64,000 nt of DNA from NCBI RefSeq assembly GCF_025399195.1, contig NW_026252153.1, positions 1 to 64,000 of the forward strand, given 5' to 3'. Source of the stretch: Umbelopsis ramanniana AG. Lineage: Eukaryota; Mucoromycota; Umbelopsidomycetes; Umbelopsidales; Umbelopsidaceae. A program made the position numbers and the translations under genes. Shown here in pieces: positions 11,595 to 24,016 of the stretch. Each line of letters begins with the position of its first letter. Position 1 is the first letter of the stretch. The notes beneath the pieces were generated by a model. That model saw only the letters and a program-made list of their open reading frames with translations, did not search any database and had not been told where the DNA came from.

Positions 11595-12348
11595 TTGGAA
11601 CTGAAGAGTGGGGTAGTTTGCGATTCAAGGTCTTTGCAACGCTCAATGAAGCCCCTGTGGTGAGCCTTTCGTTTCTGCTGATGTCATCACTCCGGTCTTT
11701 CACGTGAATCACAGCATTTTTCACTGCCGTATCGGAGAGAACCGCCAAGGCGAGCATATCAAGGTCACAGTCACAGTACATGTTAATCTGAGTACTGCAG
11801 GACGCGGGAGAGGTTGTATTTATTCAGTAGATGTACTTTGCTATTGGCTTGAGTAATGTGACATAGAAACATATGAATTTCCTGGCGAAGCCAAGTGACT
11901 CCCGATTGTTTGTGGGTAATATTTGAAAGGTGTCGAAGCGGAAAACGAGGAGAGCCTATAGCAAAAGCAACAATAAACTATATGAAGAGGCTAGTCATTA
12001 GGTATACAGTCAATTCATCCTCCCCTCACGCAATATCGATTGTATGATACCATACAATGCCATATACCAATACTTGCCTCACTCCGTGGAAGCACCATCT
12101 TCTGCCTTGTATCACCAAGCTGGCGCTTTTAAGGCCATGAGTTCCGTTCAACTTTGAGAAAAATCACAAAGCCTTAAGGCATTGGCGTGATGAGAAAATT
12201 GTATTGTTGATATTGATGGCTGTGGGTAATGTTTTTCATAACGAGACGATTTAGAAACACAATTCCAATCAAAAGAACAAGTTGCAGATTTCAACTTCAA
12301 TTTTATTTATATGTATTATACAACGGGTGTTAGGTAGAAGCCAAGCAT
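11595..12348. other. Intergenic region between SDH4 and the aldehyde dehydrogenase gene
   Basis: This 754-base stretch is AT-rich near 12290-12330 (probable 3' end of the dehydrogenase transcript). I see no convincing frame, RNA gene or repeat. Confidence 0.5.
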
Positions 12349-14211
12349 TTAAAAATCGACAAGAGTGATGACAGACTTGACTTGAGTGTACTCCAACTAA
12401 CAAGTTTAAAAAAAAAGATGATGTTAGTATTGAATGAGGATAATGGTAACTATTGAGACTCAGAGACGGAACTCACCAAAGCATATTTACCAAGCTCCTT
12501 TCCGAAGCCACTCTGCTTGTAACCACCGACTATTATAAACGTGATTAGTTAGAAACGCCAACTACTTTGCATGCATGTTGATTCAACATAAGGTCACACT
12601 TACATGGAACGCTGTTGTTGAAAAGATCGTAGCAGTTAACCCAAACGGAACCAGCCAAGAGTGCATTGGAAACCTTGATGGCAGTGGAGTGGTTGCTAGT
12701 GTAGACACCAGCAGCAAGACCATACTCGTTGTCGTTGGCAAGCTCGATGGCTTCCTCAACGTCAGTGAAGGTTCCGATGGCAACCACGGGACCGAAGATT
12801 TCTTCGCGCATAATGGTCATATCGTTCTTGCAGTTGGTGAAAACAGTGGGAGTAATGAAGTAACCCTTGTCACCAACACGCTCACCACCAAAGTGAAGAG
12901 TAGCGCCTTCCTCTTGACCAATCTTGATGTAGTTCATGATCTTGTCAAATTGTCCCTTGGAGACTTGAGGACCTTGGTTGGTTTCATCCTTGAAGGGGCA
13001 TCCAACAACGATGGCCTTAGCTTGCTCAGTGAAGAGATCAATGAACTCCTTAGCAACGGATTCTTGAACAAAGATACGAGATCCAGCATTGCAGCTTTGA
13101 CCGTGGTTGTTGAAGATACCAGCAGCGGCGTGCTTGGCAGCGTTCTTCAAATCAGCATCAGCGCAGACAATCTGGGCAGACTTGCCACCGAGTTCAAGCT
13201 GCAACTTCTTGAGGTTAGAGGAGCTGGAGCTCTCCATGATTCTACGGCCAGTAACGGTGGATCCAGTGAAAGCCATCTTAGAGACGCGGCGGTGGCTAGC
13301 AAGAGCGCTACCAGTGATGTGACCGTAACCGGTGATGATGTTGACGACACCCTACATAGTTCACTCTGTTATTACAAAACTCTCGAACAAACTACTTCAT
13401 TCTTCAATGTGTACTTACAGCGGGGAAGCCAGCTTCCTTAACTAGTGCGGCAAACTTGTATGCAGACAAAGGAGTGAGTTCTGAAGTCTTCATGACAACT
13501 ACAAATGAGACAAGATTAGAGATTTCCAAAGTCCGCTTTCCCGTCGGGGTATCGGAGTGTTATACTTACTGGAGTTACCAGCAGCAAGGGCAGGAGCGAA
13601 CTTCCAAGCAGCCATCATGAGAGGGTAGTTCCAGGGGATGATGGCACCGACAACGCCAAGGGCTTCGTGACGGGTGTAGACGAGTTGGTCAGGGGAAGTG
13701 TCAATGACCTTTCCGTGGATCTTGTCAGCCCAACCGGCAAAGTAACGGTAACAGCCAATGCATCCTGCGATATCATCGTCTCTGGCAACGGAAAAGGCCT
13801 TTCCATTGTCGATGGCTTCGAGAGCGGCAAGTTCATCCTGATCACGCTCCATGAGATCAGCCAACTTGTTGATTAAAATACCACGGTCAGCGGGAGTGAC
13901 CTTGGACCAGACGTTCTTGTAAGAGGCATAGGCGGCTTCAACGGCAGCGTTAACATCTTCCTCGGTAGCACTGTGGACCTTGCAAATAACCTCTTCAGTG
14001 GTGGGGTTGATGGTCTCAATAAGGGGACCATGACCGGCAACGAACTCGTTGTTGATGAAGAGGTGGGTATGGACTATTACGATTCCGAACAAGTTAATCC
14101 GGTGTCCTCAGAAAATACGAAACAACGCCTGAGGGATGGACTCTTACCTTCGAGAGTTTGACCAGACTGGGTCTTGATGGTTTGAATATCAGCTTGAGTT
14201 TCGGCAGCCAT
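12349..14211 (-). CDS. NAD(P)-dependent aldehyde dehydrogenase
   Basis: Exons, complement: 14148-14211, 13570-14073, 13419-13498, 12604-13351, 12477-12529 and 12349-12396 (1,497 nt, 498 aa, the usual length). It oxidises aldehydes to acids. The landmarks are in order: INPTTEEVICKV, the cofactor-binding PWNYPLMMAAWKFAPALAAGN, FTGSTVTGRRI, the catalytic Glu in LELGGKS, the catalytic Cys in NHGQSCNAGSR, the EEIFGPV motif and the C-terminal FGGYKQSGFGKELGKYAL. No mitochondrial presequence is evident, so it is probably cytosolic. It is closest in style to the ALDH1/2-like fungal enzymes. The long antisense frame at 12575-13441 is a shadow of this gene's codon bias. Confidence 0.96.
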
Positions 14212-14266
14212 TATAGTTTAAAGAGCAATCGACGGAAAGATAGGTACAAAAGGTGATAAAGCTGGT

Positions 14267-14274
14267 CTTTTATA
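14267..14274 (-). promoter_or_regulatory. TATA box of the aldehyde dehydrogenase gene
   Basis: TATAAAAG on the minus strand, 56 bases upstream of the ATG at 14211. Confidence 0.6.
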
Positions 14275-15920
14275 AGGTGGCGGAAGTTCCGACGAGCTTT
14301 TTTGGCCTGAGAAAGTCGCTGGTGCTATTTGTCAAAATCTAGGTTTACTCAGCCAATCAAATTTAACCTGAGATATGGTTGGCTGGGCTGTAGACTCCAC
14401 CAACAAATCCAACTCTTCAGTTGAAGCTGAATGACTAAGTTCGCCCCAGTGACCCACAGTAGTGCCGCTGATAACAGTAATCACTCAATTTAACACTGTT
14501 TGATTGAGTGGACAGATTCTAACACGTCACATTTCCAAAAAGTGGATCAAATTAATTCGCTATGTTTAAATTTTATAGATACCTTAGTACATACCTTATA
14601 TGTCTCTGGCAAGAACACAAACGAAAACAGTCGAAGGCCAATTTGTAGCCATTATATAAAAAGCTGTGCGAACATGACAGAAGATCTATTTGAAAAGGAC
14701 GTAGTTGTGCGCACTGTCAGGTTAGCACGTTTCTGACATATCGTGGCTGGCTTCGCTTTCTTTCGGTAAACTTCGCGGTCATAACTTCACCTCGACTTGA
14801 CAGCCTTATGTTTTTGCAGAACTCTGGCAAGTGCTCTTGGGTAATTGCAGAAGCATTGTTATACATTTACGTTTGACATGACGGTGCATAGAAAAGCTTG
14901 AGAGTATGAAATTGAAAGTCCGACAAAGTGTGCGATAGCATTTACGAGTTGCTGCATATTTTTAGCTATATTAGCTCCACTGCTAGCTTCTTTCATGGAA
15001 AATTTCTTGAGCTATTTACTATGCTTCAACCTTGATTACGATCCGGAGCGATTAGATCATGCACAATCGCAGCATAGCCGCAAACATTTGACGGGTATCT
15101 GCATCGTTGAGGCGGCTGATAGCCGCAATAATATCTCCGCAAGGAAAAAAAGGCAATACATATTCTGTAGGAATGAAAAGTCTCTTATTCATTCAGCGTT
15201 GAATACAGGTTGTTCAAATTAGATCAAGTAGCAGATCAAAAAGCCTCACTTCTTAGTTTGCGAGTCAAAGGCCGTATATCATATCAGAGCTGTCGTTCGT
15301 TCCTAAATATATAGAAGAATATAAGGCGAGATATAAAACTCATTGTGCATTTAAATTACCTTAGAAACATTGTTTGGACCGTGAAGCTCGAGCTAAATAT
15401 CTTGGCTTGCAAGCCGTGAATAATTTTGGGCGACACTGACGCTCTTGGCCTACCAACGATTTATTTACAGTCCGACAACTCCATTAGTGGCTGAGCTGGC
15501 TTTCGAGCGCACCCAAGTTGAGAATCTGAGCAACCTCGCCTAGCTTCCTTCTTTTTTCCACTCGAGGTATATATGATCCCCAATGTCATGATTTCTCTAT
15601 GTTATTACGATAGATGCAGATAGTGATGTATGGATGCACACCGTGATCGATGCTCCAAATTCGAATCGAAAATACGCCAATATGGATGGATGAGCAACTA
15701 CGATCCTTCCATCCACCTATGTCAACCATCTATCCATCGAGGCGGTACACAGACAGCTACGAAAGATTATGAATCAGAATAGCGCATGGTTTTACGAAGT
15801 CGATACGACGATACCTCATATTCACCCACGCATCCCATTTGATTTCATAAAATTACCCAACATTGAAAATGCAGATGAGCTGAACATTATTTTTTCAATC
15901 TTCCGCAGACTTTCGTAGAA
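14275..15920. other. Intergenic region of about 1.65 kb, divergent
   Basis: This is shared upstream space of the aldehyde dehydrogenase (minus) and ribosomal protein uL22 (plus) genes. Around 15675-15745 several GGATGGAT/ATCCATCC-like blocks occur in both orientations, making a loose inverted cluster. No coding region was found. Confidence 0.5.
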
Positions 15921-16689
15921 ATGGTCAGATACGCTGCCACTCCGTCCAACCCTGCCAAGTGTAAGTGTTAGCGATCGTCGCTTTGCAACAAACTAGACGT
16001 TTAAATTGACTTGATTGTCTTTTGAATTTACAGCCTCCCTCTCCCGTGGTTCTTACCTCCGTGTTCACGTATGTATTCTCAACCAGCATGCTCAATCGAG
16101 CTTAACCGACTTCTACTCAACATTCCCACTCATGTTTTATTTACTCTTTTTAGTTCAAGAACACCCATGAGGTCGCCGTTGCCGTCACTGGCATGAAGCT
16201 TTCCAAGGCTTTGACCTACCTTGGTGATGTCCAAGAGCACAAGCAAGCCATTCCTTTCCGTCGTTTCAACGGTGGTGTTGGCCGCACTGCTCAAGCCAAG
16301 CCTTTCAAGACCACACAAGCTCGCTGGCCCGTCAAGTCCTGCAAGTTCGTCGTTGACTTGTTGAAGAACGCTGAGAGCAACGCCGAGGTTAGTATTTTAT
16401 TATTATGTTAGTACCTGGAAGTGGAAGCTAAAAAATATTGGTTTCTCTTTAGGCCAAGGGTCTTAGCGTCGAGGACCTTTACGTTGCCAACATTGTTGTC
16501 AACCAGGCCCCCAAGCAGCGCCGCAGAACTTTCCGCGCTCACGGTCGTATCAACCCTTACCTCTCCCACCCTTGCCACATTGAGGTTGTCCTCTCCGAGA
16601 AGGGAGAGACTGTTCAGAAGGAGGACGGTAAGAAGGTTGCCAAGCTTAACGCTCGTCAACTCGCTCGTCAATCTCGTCTCCGCGCTTAA
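15921..16689 (+). CDS. RPL17: Cytosolic 60S ribosomal protein uL22 (L17)
   Basis: Exons 15921-15960, 16034-16068, 16154-16387 and 16453-16689 (546 nt, 181 aa). It is a structural protein of the large subunit near the exit tunnel. The start [14 protein letters not shown] and the segments [50 protein letters not shown] and the basic tail LARQSRLRA are diagnostic of eukaryotic L17/uL22. The first two exons are short (40 and 35 nt), as is common for fungal ribosomal protein genes, and codon use is strongly biased to C-ending codons, which fits high expression. Confidence 0.97.
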
Positions 16690-16949
16690 ATAGTCTGATA
16701 TTTGTAGAAAAGGACCAAATTAAAAAAGTTTCAACTTAACCCATTAGCAAATGATTGCAACAGACTACTTTTGAACACCAAATTTTTATTGTCTCTCTAT
16801 AAGAAGACTTATTTTACAAACGTATTTAATGAAGTTGGGGGAATGTGAGAGGAGCTTGCATTAGCCAAGTTAGGTTTCTATATGCCATGTAAACGTTTTG
16901 CGCGTTTTCTATAATAGTTGCTTGCCAACAAACTCGCAAGCCGTACCTT

Positions 16950-17627
16950 TTAGTCTTCATCAAGCTTGCCGCCGAAAACGCCCTTTCTGTAATGTTCGCG
17001 CTGCTTTCTCAACCACGATCTATAATCTGAGACGCTTTTGATTTTCTCGCCATAGTAATCAGGAACAGGGTTACGAATAGAGTTGAGTCGAGCATCCGCT
17101 CTGTTCTTCTTAATATGTTCGTAAAATACTCTGTCCAAATGGTCCATGGAACGAGTAGCACCCCGGTTCATCAACTTGAAGACACCACTACCAATGAAAG
17201 GACCGGCTAGGAAACCACCAAAACCCTGAAAAATAACATTTGGTTAACTTTAACATGCCAAATAAGGCTGACCAAGTGACCTGTAACATACTGCAAGTAC
17301 GGTAGCCATTCCATACACGGGAAGTGCTTCCATTCCAAAGACGGTGTGTAGGGGATCGATTTCCAACTGGGTAAAATAGGTACCTGCAGCACCTAGAGCA
17401 GTGATGGAGCTAGGAATGCAGCAAATACGTTCATAGTTTCTTCGCTTCGCTCGAAGCTTGAAGTAATCGTCCCAGTTCTGAATGGCTTGAGGTGCCTGCT
17501 TGCGATCCTGTGGCTGAGAGGTGGCGAAGCTTCGAATGCTTACACCTGCTCCAACGAATACAGGCTTTGCTGTAATTGCTGAAGTGCGAGTCGCCAAGTG
17601 TCGCAAAGAGACCAATCCAGTTGCCAT
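16950..17627 (-). CDS. PAM17: Presequence translocase-associated motor subunit Pam17
   Basis: Exons, complement: 17292-17627 and 16950-17225 (612 nt, 203 aa). Pam17 is an inner-membrane protein that helps assemble the TIM23 import motor. The N-terminus (MATGLVSLRHLATRTSA) is a mitochondrial presequence. The conserved WDDYFKLRAKRRNYERI is followed by two membrane segments (around residues 82-104 and 113-130, the latter GFGGFLAGPFIGSGVFKL). The family's C-terminal block PVPDYYGEKIKSVSDYRSWL is intact. The intron sits between the two membrane helices. Its 3' end converges with that of RPL17, 260 bases away. Confidence 0.93.
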
Positions 17628-18160
17628 GTGTGAATAGATTTGAAGCAAAATGCCAGGTGGCACCGTAAGCAAAAACTTTGGGAAAGCCAATTCTTCAGTC
17701 ACGTGTAAAAATCAACGCTGGGGGGAGGAGGATTTCTCAGAGGGTCTTTTTTTTTTCAAACAGAACAGTGAGATTTTCAAACTCACACACGCACTTTCAC
17801 GTATTCCTCCCCAAGCCAACACCTTCCTCGTTCATTGGACATTTATCCAAGCAACTGAGCTCTCAACCTTTTGTACATACTCACATACCATACCATCGCT
17901 TCGTTGGGATTCCATATCCGGCATAGTGCTTTATTTTTACATCCCTCCTCAACCTCTTTTGTTTTCAACATTCAGCTCAATTACTGCATCTTTCCTTCAC
18001 AAACTTACATCAACCATTTGACTTTTTAAATTGCTTTCGCCTGCGATCCCATATATAAAAGCCTTCCCTTCGTAGTAGTCGCTATTTATAGCTGGTATCG
18101 TCAGCTCGCTGTATTTTAACCCCCAGCACCTCTTAGAGGCTGCCACCCTCACCAAAACAC
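17628..18160. promoter_or_regulatory. Divergent promoter region between PAM17 and the 18161 gene, with a TATA box
   Basis: This is a 533-base divergent spacer. A plus-strand TATATAAAA at 18052-18060 lies about 100 bases upstream of the ATG at 18161 and is the likely TATA box for that gene. A T-run occurs at 17745-17756. No coding sequence is evident. Confidence 0.5.
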
Positions 18161-19908
18161 ATGGCTCCTGCGGCCTACGCTAAAGCCCTCGACTCAACAT
18201 CGAATACATACAGCTCTGCCTCAGAGTCGAATGGTTCGCATGTTGAAAAACCATCGGCGTACGCCTTTTCACCAAGTTGGCTGAATAATACCACAGGAAG
18301 CTCGCCAATGAGATCTCTCAACACGAGAGGGCTTCAGCCGTCAGGTACTCATCTCTTTATGTACGATTTATTTTTTCATTATGATGGTTCTCTAACACAT
18401 TCTGTTGATAGATTCTATATCGGGCGATAGCTCAAGCAGCAACCAGCCAGAAACCATGGATTCCCAAGGTGAGCAAATTAAATGCAATTTCTCTGGTCAG
18501 TAGTAATTGTTGCTCAGTCATTAAAACTTTTTTATTCCTAGTTCGCTCACTGTCTCAACTTAAACCCACTCGTGATGGCACAAATACGTTTGAAAAGAAC
18601 TTTCCGACGTTGGCGGCTAACTCTGCCGAAGATAAGCATTCTTCTGCAGGTTCGGTATGGGCTAATCGCAATCTCACAAAGGAAAAAGTAATATCAAGTC
18701 GCTCGTCCCTTGAGGAAGGAACTTATCAGGGTAACAAGCAAATAAGCGAACACAATGTTCAATTGGCAAAACTGAAAGCGCTTGTACCCAAATTGGAAAC
18801 AAAAAAGCGCACGTCCTCTTCAAGACCAAAACCGAATATGCATCCCGGTCGTACTTTGTCCTTACCAGCTCAATTCAGTCGAAGTACGTCCACTGTTTCA
18901 CCAAAGTCTGTGTCAGCGATCTCCTCCCCACCACTATCGGCCAGCTCAACCCCTGCCACACCTAAAAAACTTGCCGTGTTTCGATCATCTCACGTTCGCC
19001 AGATATCACCGGTAGAGACGAAGGGATTGTCTAGTCCAACCAATTCGGACTCCAAAAAACTTGACCAAGGTCTATCGATGGATGATCAACGTGTGGACAC
19101 CGGTGTTATGAGCCATCAAAGTGATTTATACGACAAGTCCCATAGTGATCATATCTATGCGGACGATCTGTCCCAAAAATCAAATGACGACTGGCAGTTA
19201 TCGTCTGTGGATTACGGTATCACCTATAGCCCACAGGTAGATAATGTATCTACAAGTATCCAGCAATCTCGTTCCGAGACTACAGCATATTTGAAGGAGT
19301 ATCAAAGTGAGCAACTAGAATCTGAACCTGTCTATTCGAGAGCTGAGCAGTTGCGGTTTTTGGAGTTAATGCGCAACTGGACAGGAGGCTCAGAACGCTG
19401 GGAGAATAATTGCGGTGGCATTTCGCTGTCGACGCCTACGACTCCCAAGAAAACCATAAGCGATACGTCAAGCAAGCTGGATTTCGAAGACCAATCTTCG
19501 CTATTTGGTAGCCGGTCAAGTTCACCTAGTCACCGCAGTCAATCTTCCGTTTCATCCACTAGCCGTAGAGAGTATTCGCACTTTGGTCCAACCCATCAGC
19601 AAGTTTCGTACAGCGATTATGCCTATAATCAAGAGCCCATGTTAAGCTCCAGTTCACACACTTTGTACCAACAACAACAACAATCACATTACACCAACCC
19701 GGTTGAATCAGTGGACTCGTTTACGACTCGCCCATCACCATCATTTGATAGAAGTCATCAAGATCATTCAAACGTCTCATCTATTTATGCAAGGCATGAC
19801 TCTTATTATGGACAGTATGGTTCCAACGAAGAGCGACATGTCCTTAAAAGCAGAACCTTAGGTCACCCTCCCATCAATCGACATAGACCAGGAGTTTATC
19901 ATGCTTAA
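18161..19908 (+). CDS. Ser/Thr-rich disordered protein of unknown function
   Basis: Exons 18161-18344, 18412-18468 and 18542-19908 (1,608 nt, 535 aa). The protein is dominated by Ser, Thr, Gln and Pro with little hydrophobic core, and has a short poly-Gln run (YQQQQQSH). Recognisable short segments are a FEKNFPTLAANS motif at about residue 97, of the type acidic/aromatic-FP-(S/T)-L seen in several RNA-associated proteins, and RAEQLRFLELMRNW at about residue 334, the only stretch likely to be helical. Many SP/TP sites suggest regulation by phosphorylation. I cannot name the family; the weak FPTL resemblance to vasculin-type proteins is not enough to assign it. Confidence 0.75.
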
Positions 19909-20100
19909 TGGCCATCAGTCGCCATGTAGCACTTTTGTACAGAAGAGTTTTTTTTTCACATTTAATTACATAGGTTATCCGAACCAACCACATCTTTTTT
20001 TTTTCTATATATAAATTATTCGTTCATACCACCCATCAAATACAAAGGTGAAGTGATCAGTAGGAAAATAGGCAAGCAAAATGTTTCCATCTCCGACAGG

Positions 20101-20108
20101 TATAAAAG
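20101..20108 (+). promoter_or_regulatory. TATA box of the tyrosine phosphatase gene
   Basis: TATAAAAG, 78 bases upstream of the ATG at 20179. Its position makes the in-frame upstream start at 20053 unlikely. Confidence 0.6.
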
Positions 20109-20178
20109 CTTCAGTATGACGATTGTTTCTCGACATCTATTTTTCTTCTTTCCTTTTCTGTATCAACTTCATTATACC

Positions 20179-21672
20179 ATGGCTGCCGACACTATTTCAA
20201 ACGGCCATACTGACCCTATACCGGTCAATAGTATCCCAAATGTACTTTCAGAAAAGCCAGGTGCACCGGCACCTGCAGAGAGTGCCCACAATCTCAAGGT
20301 AGAATCGCACTCGTTCGAAAATATCGTCAATTTTCGAGACGTGGGAGCCAGCACTAGTGTGAAGACTGATCAGGGTGTTCGACAGTAACTATCGTACTCT
20401 CTTAAAGCTTTTTCTATGCTTTGGTACTAACGCGTGCTATATCATAGATATATCAAGCACGGCATTCTGTTCAGATCAGGGAGACTGGACGACGCATCAA
20501 CGAGCGACCTTGAAACTCTTACCGCTACCTATAATATCAGAACCATCGTCGATCTTCGATCAGAGTACGTTGATTTTTCCTTCGTTGTGTAGTCCATGGC
20601 ATTTTGAAAATCCGAGATATTGGCAGTGAAAATTGACGCCATATTTGGTGAAACAGGACAGAGGGTAAAATTGGCAGTATGTTGGCAAACACCTTTCCAG
20701 CCGGAGCTATAGCGGCTGTCAAGCCTACTGATATGATGTCACAAGTTTTACCACCACACGTTGAAGATAGATTGAGCAAACTCAACGCAAAACACGTATC
20801 GGTTGCTAGTGAAACGGTAGTTACAGGACAGCGGAAATCGCCCACCGACACTCGCCTTGCTCGCAAGAGATCAACGGTAGTGGCCATGGACGATTTGAAA
20901 AAGGAGCTATCAAAATCAAAGCAGGGTGGTTTAACCACACGTACCACCTATTTTGTGAACTTTGCTGGTTCAAAATACAGATATTACTGTGTTATAAAGC
21001 CATGCCCATTTGCACTAAAATTGTAAGGTCAATTGTGATGGTCAAACTGTGGGGTGGGGAATACAGTACTAAAAACCCGTTCTATGCTGTTCCAGAAAAC
21101 TGATAGGCTGGATGATGATCGGTCGTAAAGATCGTGCCATTCGAGCGGTAGGATCCCAAGTTTTACAACCAAAGGGACTTCAAGGCCTCAACTATGATTT
21201 TCTGGACTACTGCGGGGAGCAAATCATCCAAGTGATTCGAATCATGATAGCTAGTGCAACATACCCCATCCTCATTCATTGCACTCAAGGGAAAGATAGA
21301 ACCGGATTGGTCATAGCCATTGTTCTCTCATTATGCGATGTGCCACGCCCATTGATTATACAGGATTATGTCAAGACACAAAAAGGTTTGGAGGCCCAAA
21401 GAGAAGTCATGGTGCAAGAGATGGCGAAGACTGGTCTGGATGCGACGTTTAGCGATGCGCCAGAACAAGTCATCGTTGACACCCTCAAGTACTTGGATAA
21501 CAAGTATGGTGGAGCGGAGGGGTACGTCAAGAAGTATGAGCTCCAAGACGACGAAATTCGAGCTTTACGAGCGATCTTTGTTGCCGAAGGCTTGTCGAGA
21601 CAGAGCAATGTTGTCAACGCAAACACAGTCGTCGCCTTAAAGCAGAAGGGCTATGATGATCTAGTTGCATGA
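20179..21672 (+). CDS. Tyrosine/serine protein phosphatase of the bacterial-like (Y_phosphatase3) family
   Basis: Exons 20179-20384, 20448-20564, 20657-21022 and 21096-21672 (1,266 nt, 421 aa). The N-terminal conserved block ENIVNFRDVG is followed by HGILFRSGRLDDAS and TIVDLRSETEG, then a variable Lys/Ser-rich insert of about 80 residues. The catalytic P-loop is HCTQGKDRTG (Cys nucleophile, Arg binding phosphate), and helical C-terminal segments follow. Family members act on phosphotyrosine or on phosphoinositides; the substrate here is unknown. The acceptor at 20656 was chosen because nearer AGs break the frame. Confidence 0.9.
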
Positions 21673-21732
21673 GGTGATGGGAATATAGACGTCATATACT
21701 GTAGATAGTCTATGGAAATTAGTACTATTTCA

Positions 21733-21951
21733 TTAAATGACCCACCCCCCATTGTAATTTATTCGAAATCGTTTAGTAATGTTACCAAATATTTTCATAG
21801 AATGCTTTACAACCGTATTTCCTTTCTTGTGTTGCGTTTGCTTCTTACATAATACTTCTAGAACAAAGTAGTCAAGATCGATAACATTGAGTTCCGATGT
21901 CGTCGGAAACATAAATTTGACCGGAAGTACATCATCGTCGCTGCTATACAT
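21733..21951 (-). CDS. Possible small protein or first exon, unassigned
   Basis: ATG at 21951 opens a 72-codon frame starting MYSSDDDVLPVKFMFP and including ELNVIDLDYFVLEVL, which looks more protein-like than chance. A good donor (TATGTAAGAAG) follows that segment, so it may be a first exon whose partner I could not find before the convergent phosphatase gene. It could equally be a chance frame in the 553-base gap between 21672 and 22226. Confidence 0.25.
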   Translation of the reverse strand: MYSSDDDVLPVKFMFPTTSELNVIDLDYFVLEVLCKKQTQHKKGNTVVKHSMKIFGNITKRFRINYNGGWVI

Positions 21952-22225
21952 GGTTTTTAAAGAGCAACGATCACGCCATGAGATATTCCCACACCGTATT
22001 CCAATCAATGAGAGAGCAGTGAATTACTAAGGTATGCGAGTGGGGTTTTATTTAAAAAAGTTCTATTCGCAAGCAATGAAATGTACTGTTATATGCAAAT
22101 TTAATGATGATGAACGTTCACTGGTTGAAGCTGATTACCTGTGCTGACCAGGAGTTCATCTAGTCAGCGGCTATGTAAATGACTATGATGCGAGCCTTCC
22201 TACTTTTCCATGGGGGGGATTCTGT

Positions 22226-24016
22226 TTACATAAAGTTCTGGGCAGCGTTCAATATCAGGGGTGCAGAGGATAAGGCAGCCAAAATGCTGAAGTTAAGCTG
22301 ACCAAAGATGGAGGTTGATGCTGATGTAGAGCTTGAATTGACCTTGCCACCATTGATGCCAGTGTTGGGAGATGTAGCCTTGATTTTTGAGCAAGACTGT
22401 AAATCACTCTGCGAAGGCTGGGCGGCCATAGCATGTCCATCGAAAGTGCACTTGGAGCTATCCCCAGCGCTGGCAAAGTTGTACATGTATTTGAGCTTGT
22501 CCTCCGGTGCACAGAATGAGAAAGCACCATAGACACCCTTGGAACCATCGGCAGATATGTCGCTACAGTTGTAATTACTGCAAAGGTAGTTCAGCTGATC
22601 TCCTATCGCAGTGTCATTTCCTCCGGCTGAAAAGGTGTTCGTGTTGGCGGTACATGTTAAGCTATCAGTCATGCATTTGCATCCTCCTTCAGATGGCGTT
22701 GGTGGCAGGTTGCTGGAAGCTAGCCAGTTTTCGTTTTGGGCTGGGCATTGAGATGCTTGGGTATTTGAACTGTACGAGTCCATAGAGACACCTTTAGGCG
22801 ATACCTTTGCAAGCTCAGTCTTCAAGTTCTGATAGTCGGGTAGTGGTGTGACGTTTCCACTTGCGTCAATTTGGACCAGACCATAGCTATTGTCCTGTTG
22901 AGACCACTCGTATACAATTCCACCGGACCATATACCAGTCATATCAGGCCCGTAGATAGCTTCCACTTCAGTGAAAGGACGTGGTGTCATAAGATTGCAT
23001 CCGTATTCAGAGAGGAAGACAGGAATGCTGTAATTCTCGAATTCTTTGGTACGCTCTGAATAGCCAGATTTTTGAAAGGTGCTGTTTCCACACCATTCGT
23101 ATAAATTAACACCAAAGAAATCAGCCTTTGGAAATCGACGTATTCATTAGTTAGATGTCCCCATATGTTCGTCCATATTACAACAGTTCACCTACCCTGG
23201 ACGAATCATCGCCACAATTAAAGTAGTCTTTGATGGCGTCTCGTATGTACTGATCATCATTACTAGCATAACCAACCGGAATATACCTTGACTTCGTGGA
23301 TTTGATGTATTGCTTCGCATCACGCAGGGCTGCTTTGACGAAGGCTGATGCTGCAGAGGTTGTTTTGTCGTTAGACACTTCATTTCCAGCAACAAATCCA
23401 AGAGTGTTGGAGTAACCAGCAAATGCATCAATTGCTGCCGCAAAGCTAAGATATAGATTGAGATCGTATTCAGGAGTCTGACGATTGATGGAATGCTTCG
23501 GGGTTGCAATGTCCAAAAGCAGGTAAATTCCTGCAGACGCAAAAGCGTTCATACAGGCATCATGATTTTTGCTAGGATCAATCTGATGGGGGTTTTAAGA
23601 TAGATTTGCTTGTCAGTCACTCTACATCAAGTGGTATATATATATAAAGCACAGCAATGCATTACCTCGTATACTCGAACAGTATTCACACCCAAGGCTT
23701 TCATCAATTCAGCATCTTTTACGCAGGTACTCTCGTTTGCAAGCGGGTCGGTTCCTGTTAAGAGACCTCCTCGTGGCTGATATGCAACACTACGATGGTG
23801 AGAGAAAGTGTTAACTTGAGAACTGATGCAAGTTTAGTTGCATGCATGCTGTATGTCAACCCACCCTTTTATGAAGAATTGTTCCTTTGTGACTGAATCA
23901 AACAGTTTGCTTCCTTTGATCACAATTGGATTGACGCTGGCAGAAACTGCTGTTATTGCTGTCAATGAGAGCAGTGAAGCTATACATAGCATTGACGCTC
24001 TTCGGATATCTAACAT
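22226..24016 (-). CDS. GPI-anchored beta-1,3-glucanosyltransferase, GH72 with X8 domain
   Basis: Exons, complement: 23865-24016, 23666-23789, 23196-23582 and 22226-23125 (1,563 nt, 520 aa). It cuts and rejoins beta-1,3-glucan chains to elongate wall glucan at the cell surface. A signal peptide covers the first ~27 residues. The GH72 domain (about 30-340) includes [16 protein letters not shown], the acid/base Glu in [10 protein letters not shown] and the nucleophile Glu in FLSEYGCN. A Cys-rich X8/CBM43 module follows ([30 protein letters not shown]). The end is a Ser-rich stalk and a hydrophobic tail, the usual GPI signal. It belongs to the Gas1/Gas2 subtype that carries the Cys box. Confidence 0.95.

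Noticed and set aside
12575-13441. 288-codon plus-strand frame
   Set aside because: It lies exactly antisense to the main aldehyde dehydrogenase exon, is Ser/Val/Gly-rich without motifs, and reflects the codon bias of the real gene.
15675-15745. GGATGGAT/ATCCATCC cluster as a CRISPR or transposon end
   Set aside because: Blocks are short, irregularly spaced and imperfect; no terminal repeats, target duplication or array structure.
18161-19908. Assignment to the vasculin (GPBP1) family
   Set aside because: Only a short FP-(S/T)-L type motif and one helical stretch are shared; the rest is low complexity, so the name is not justified.
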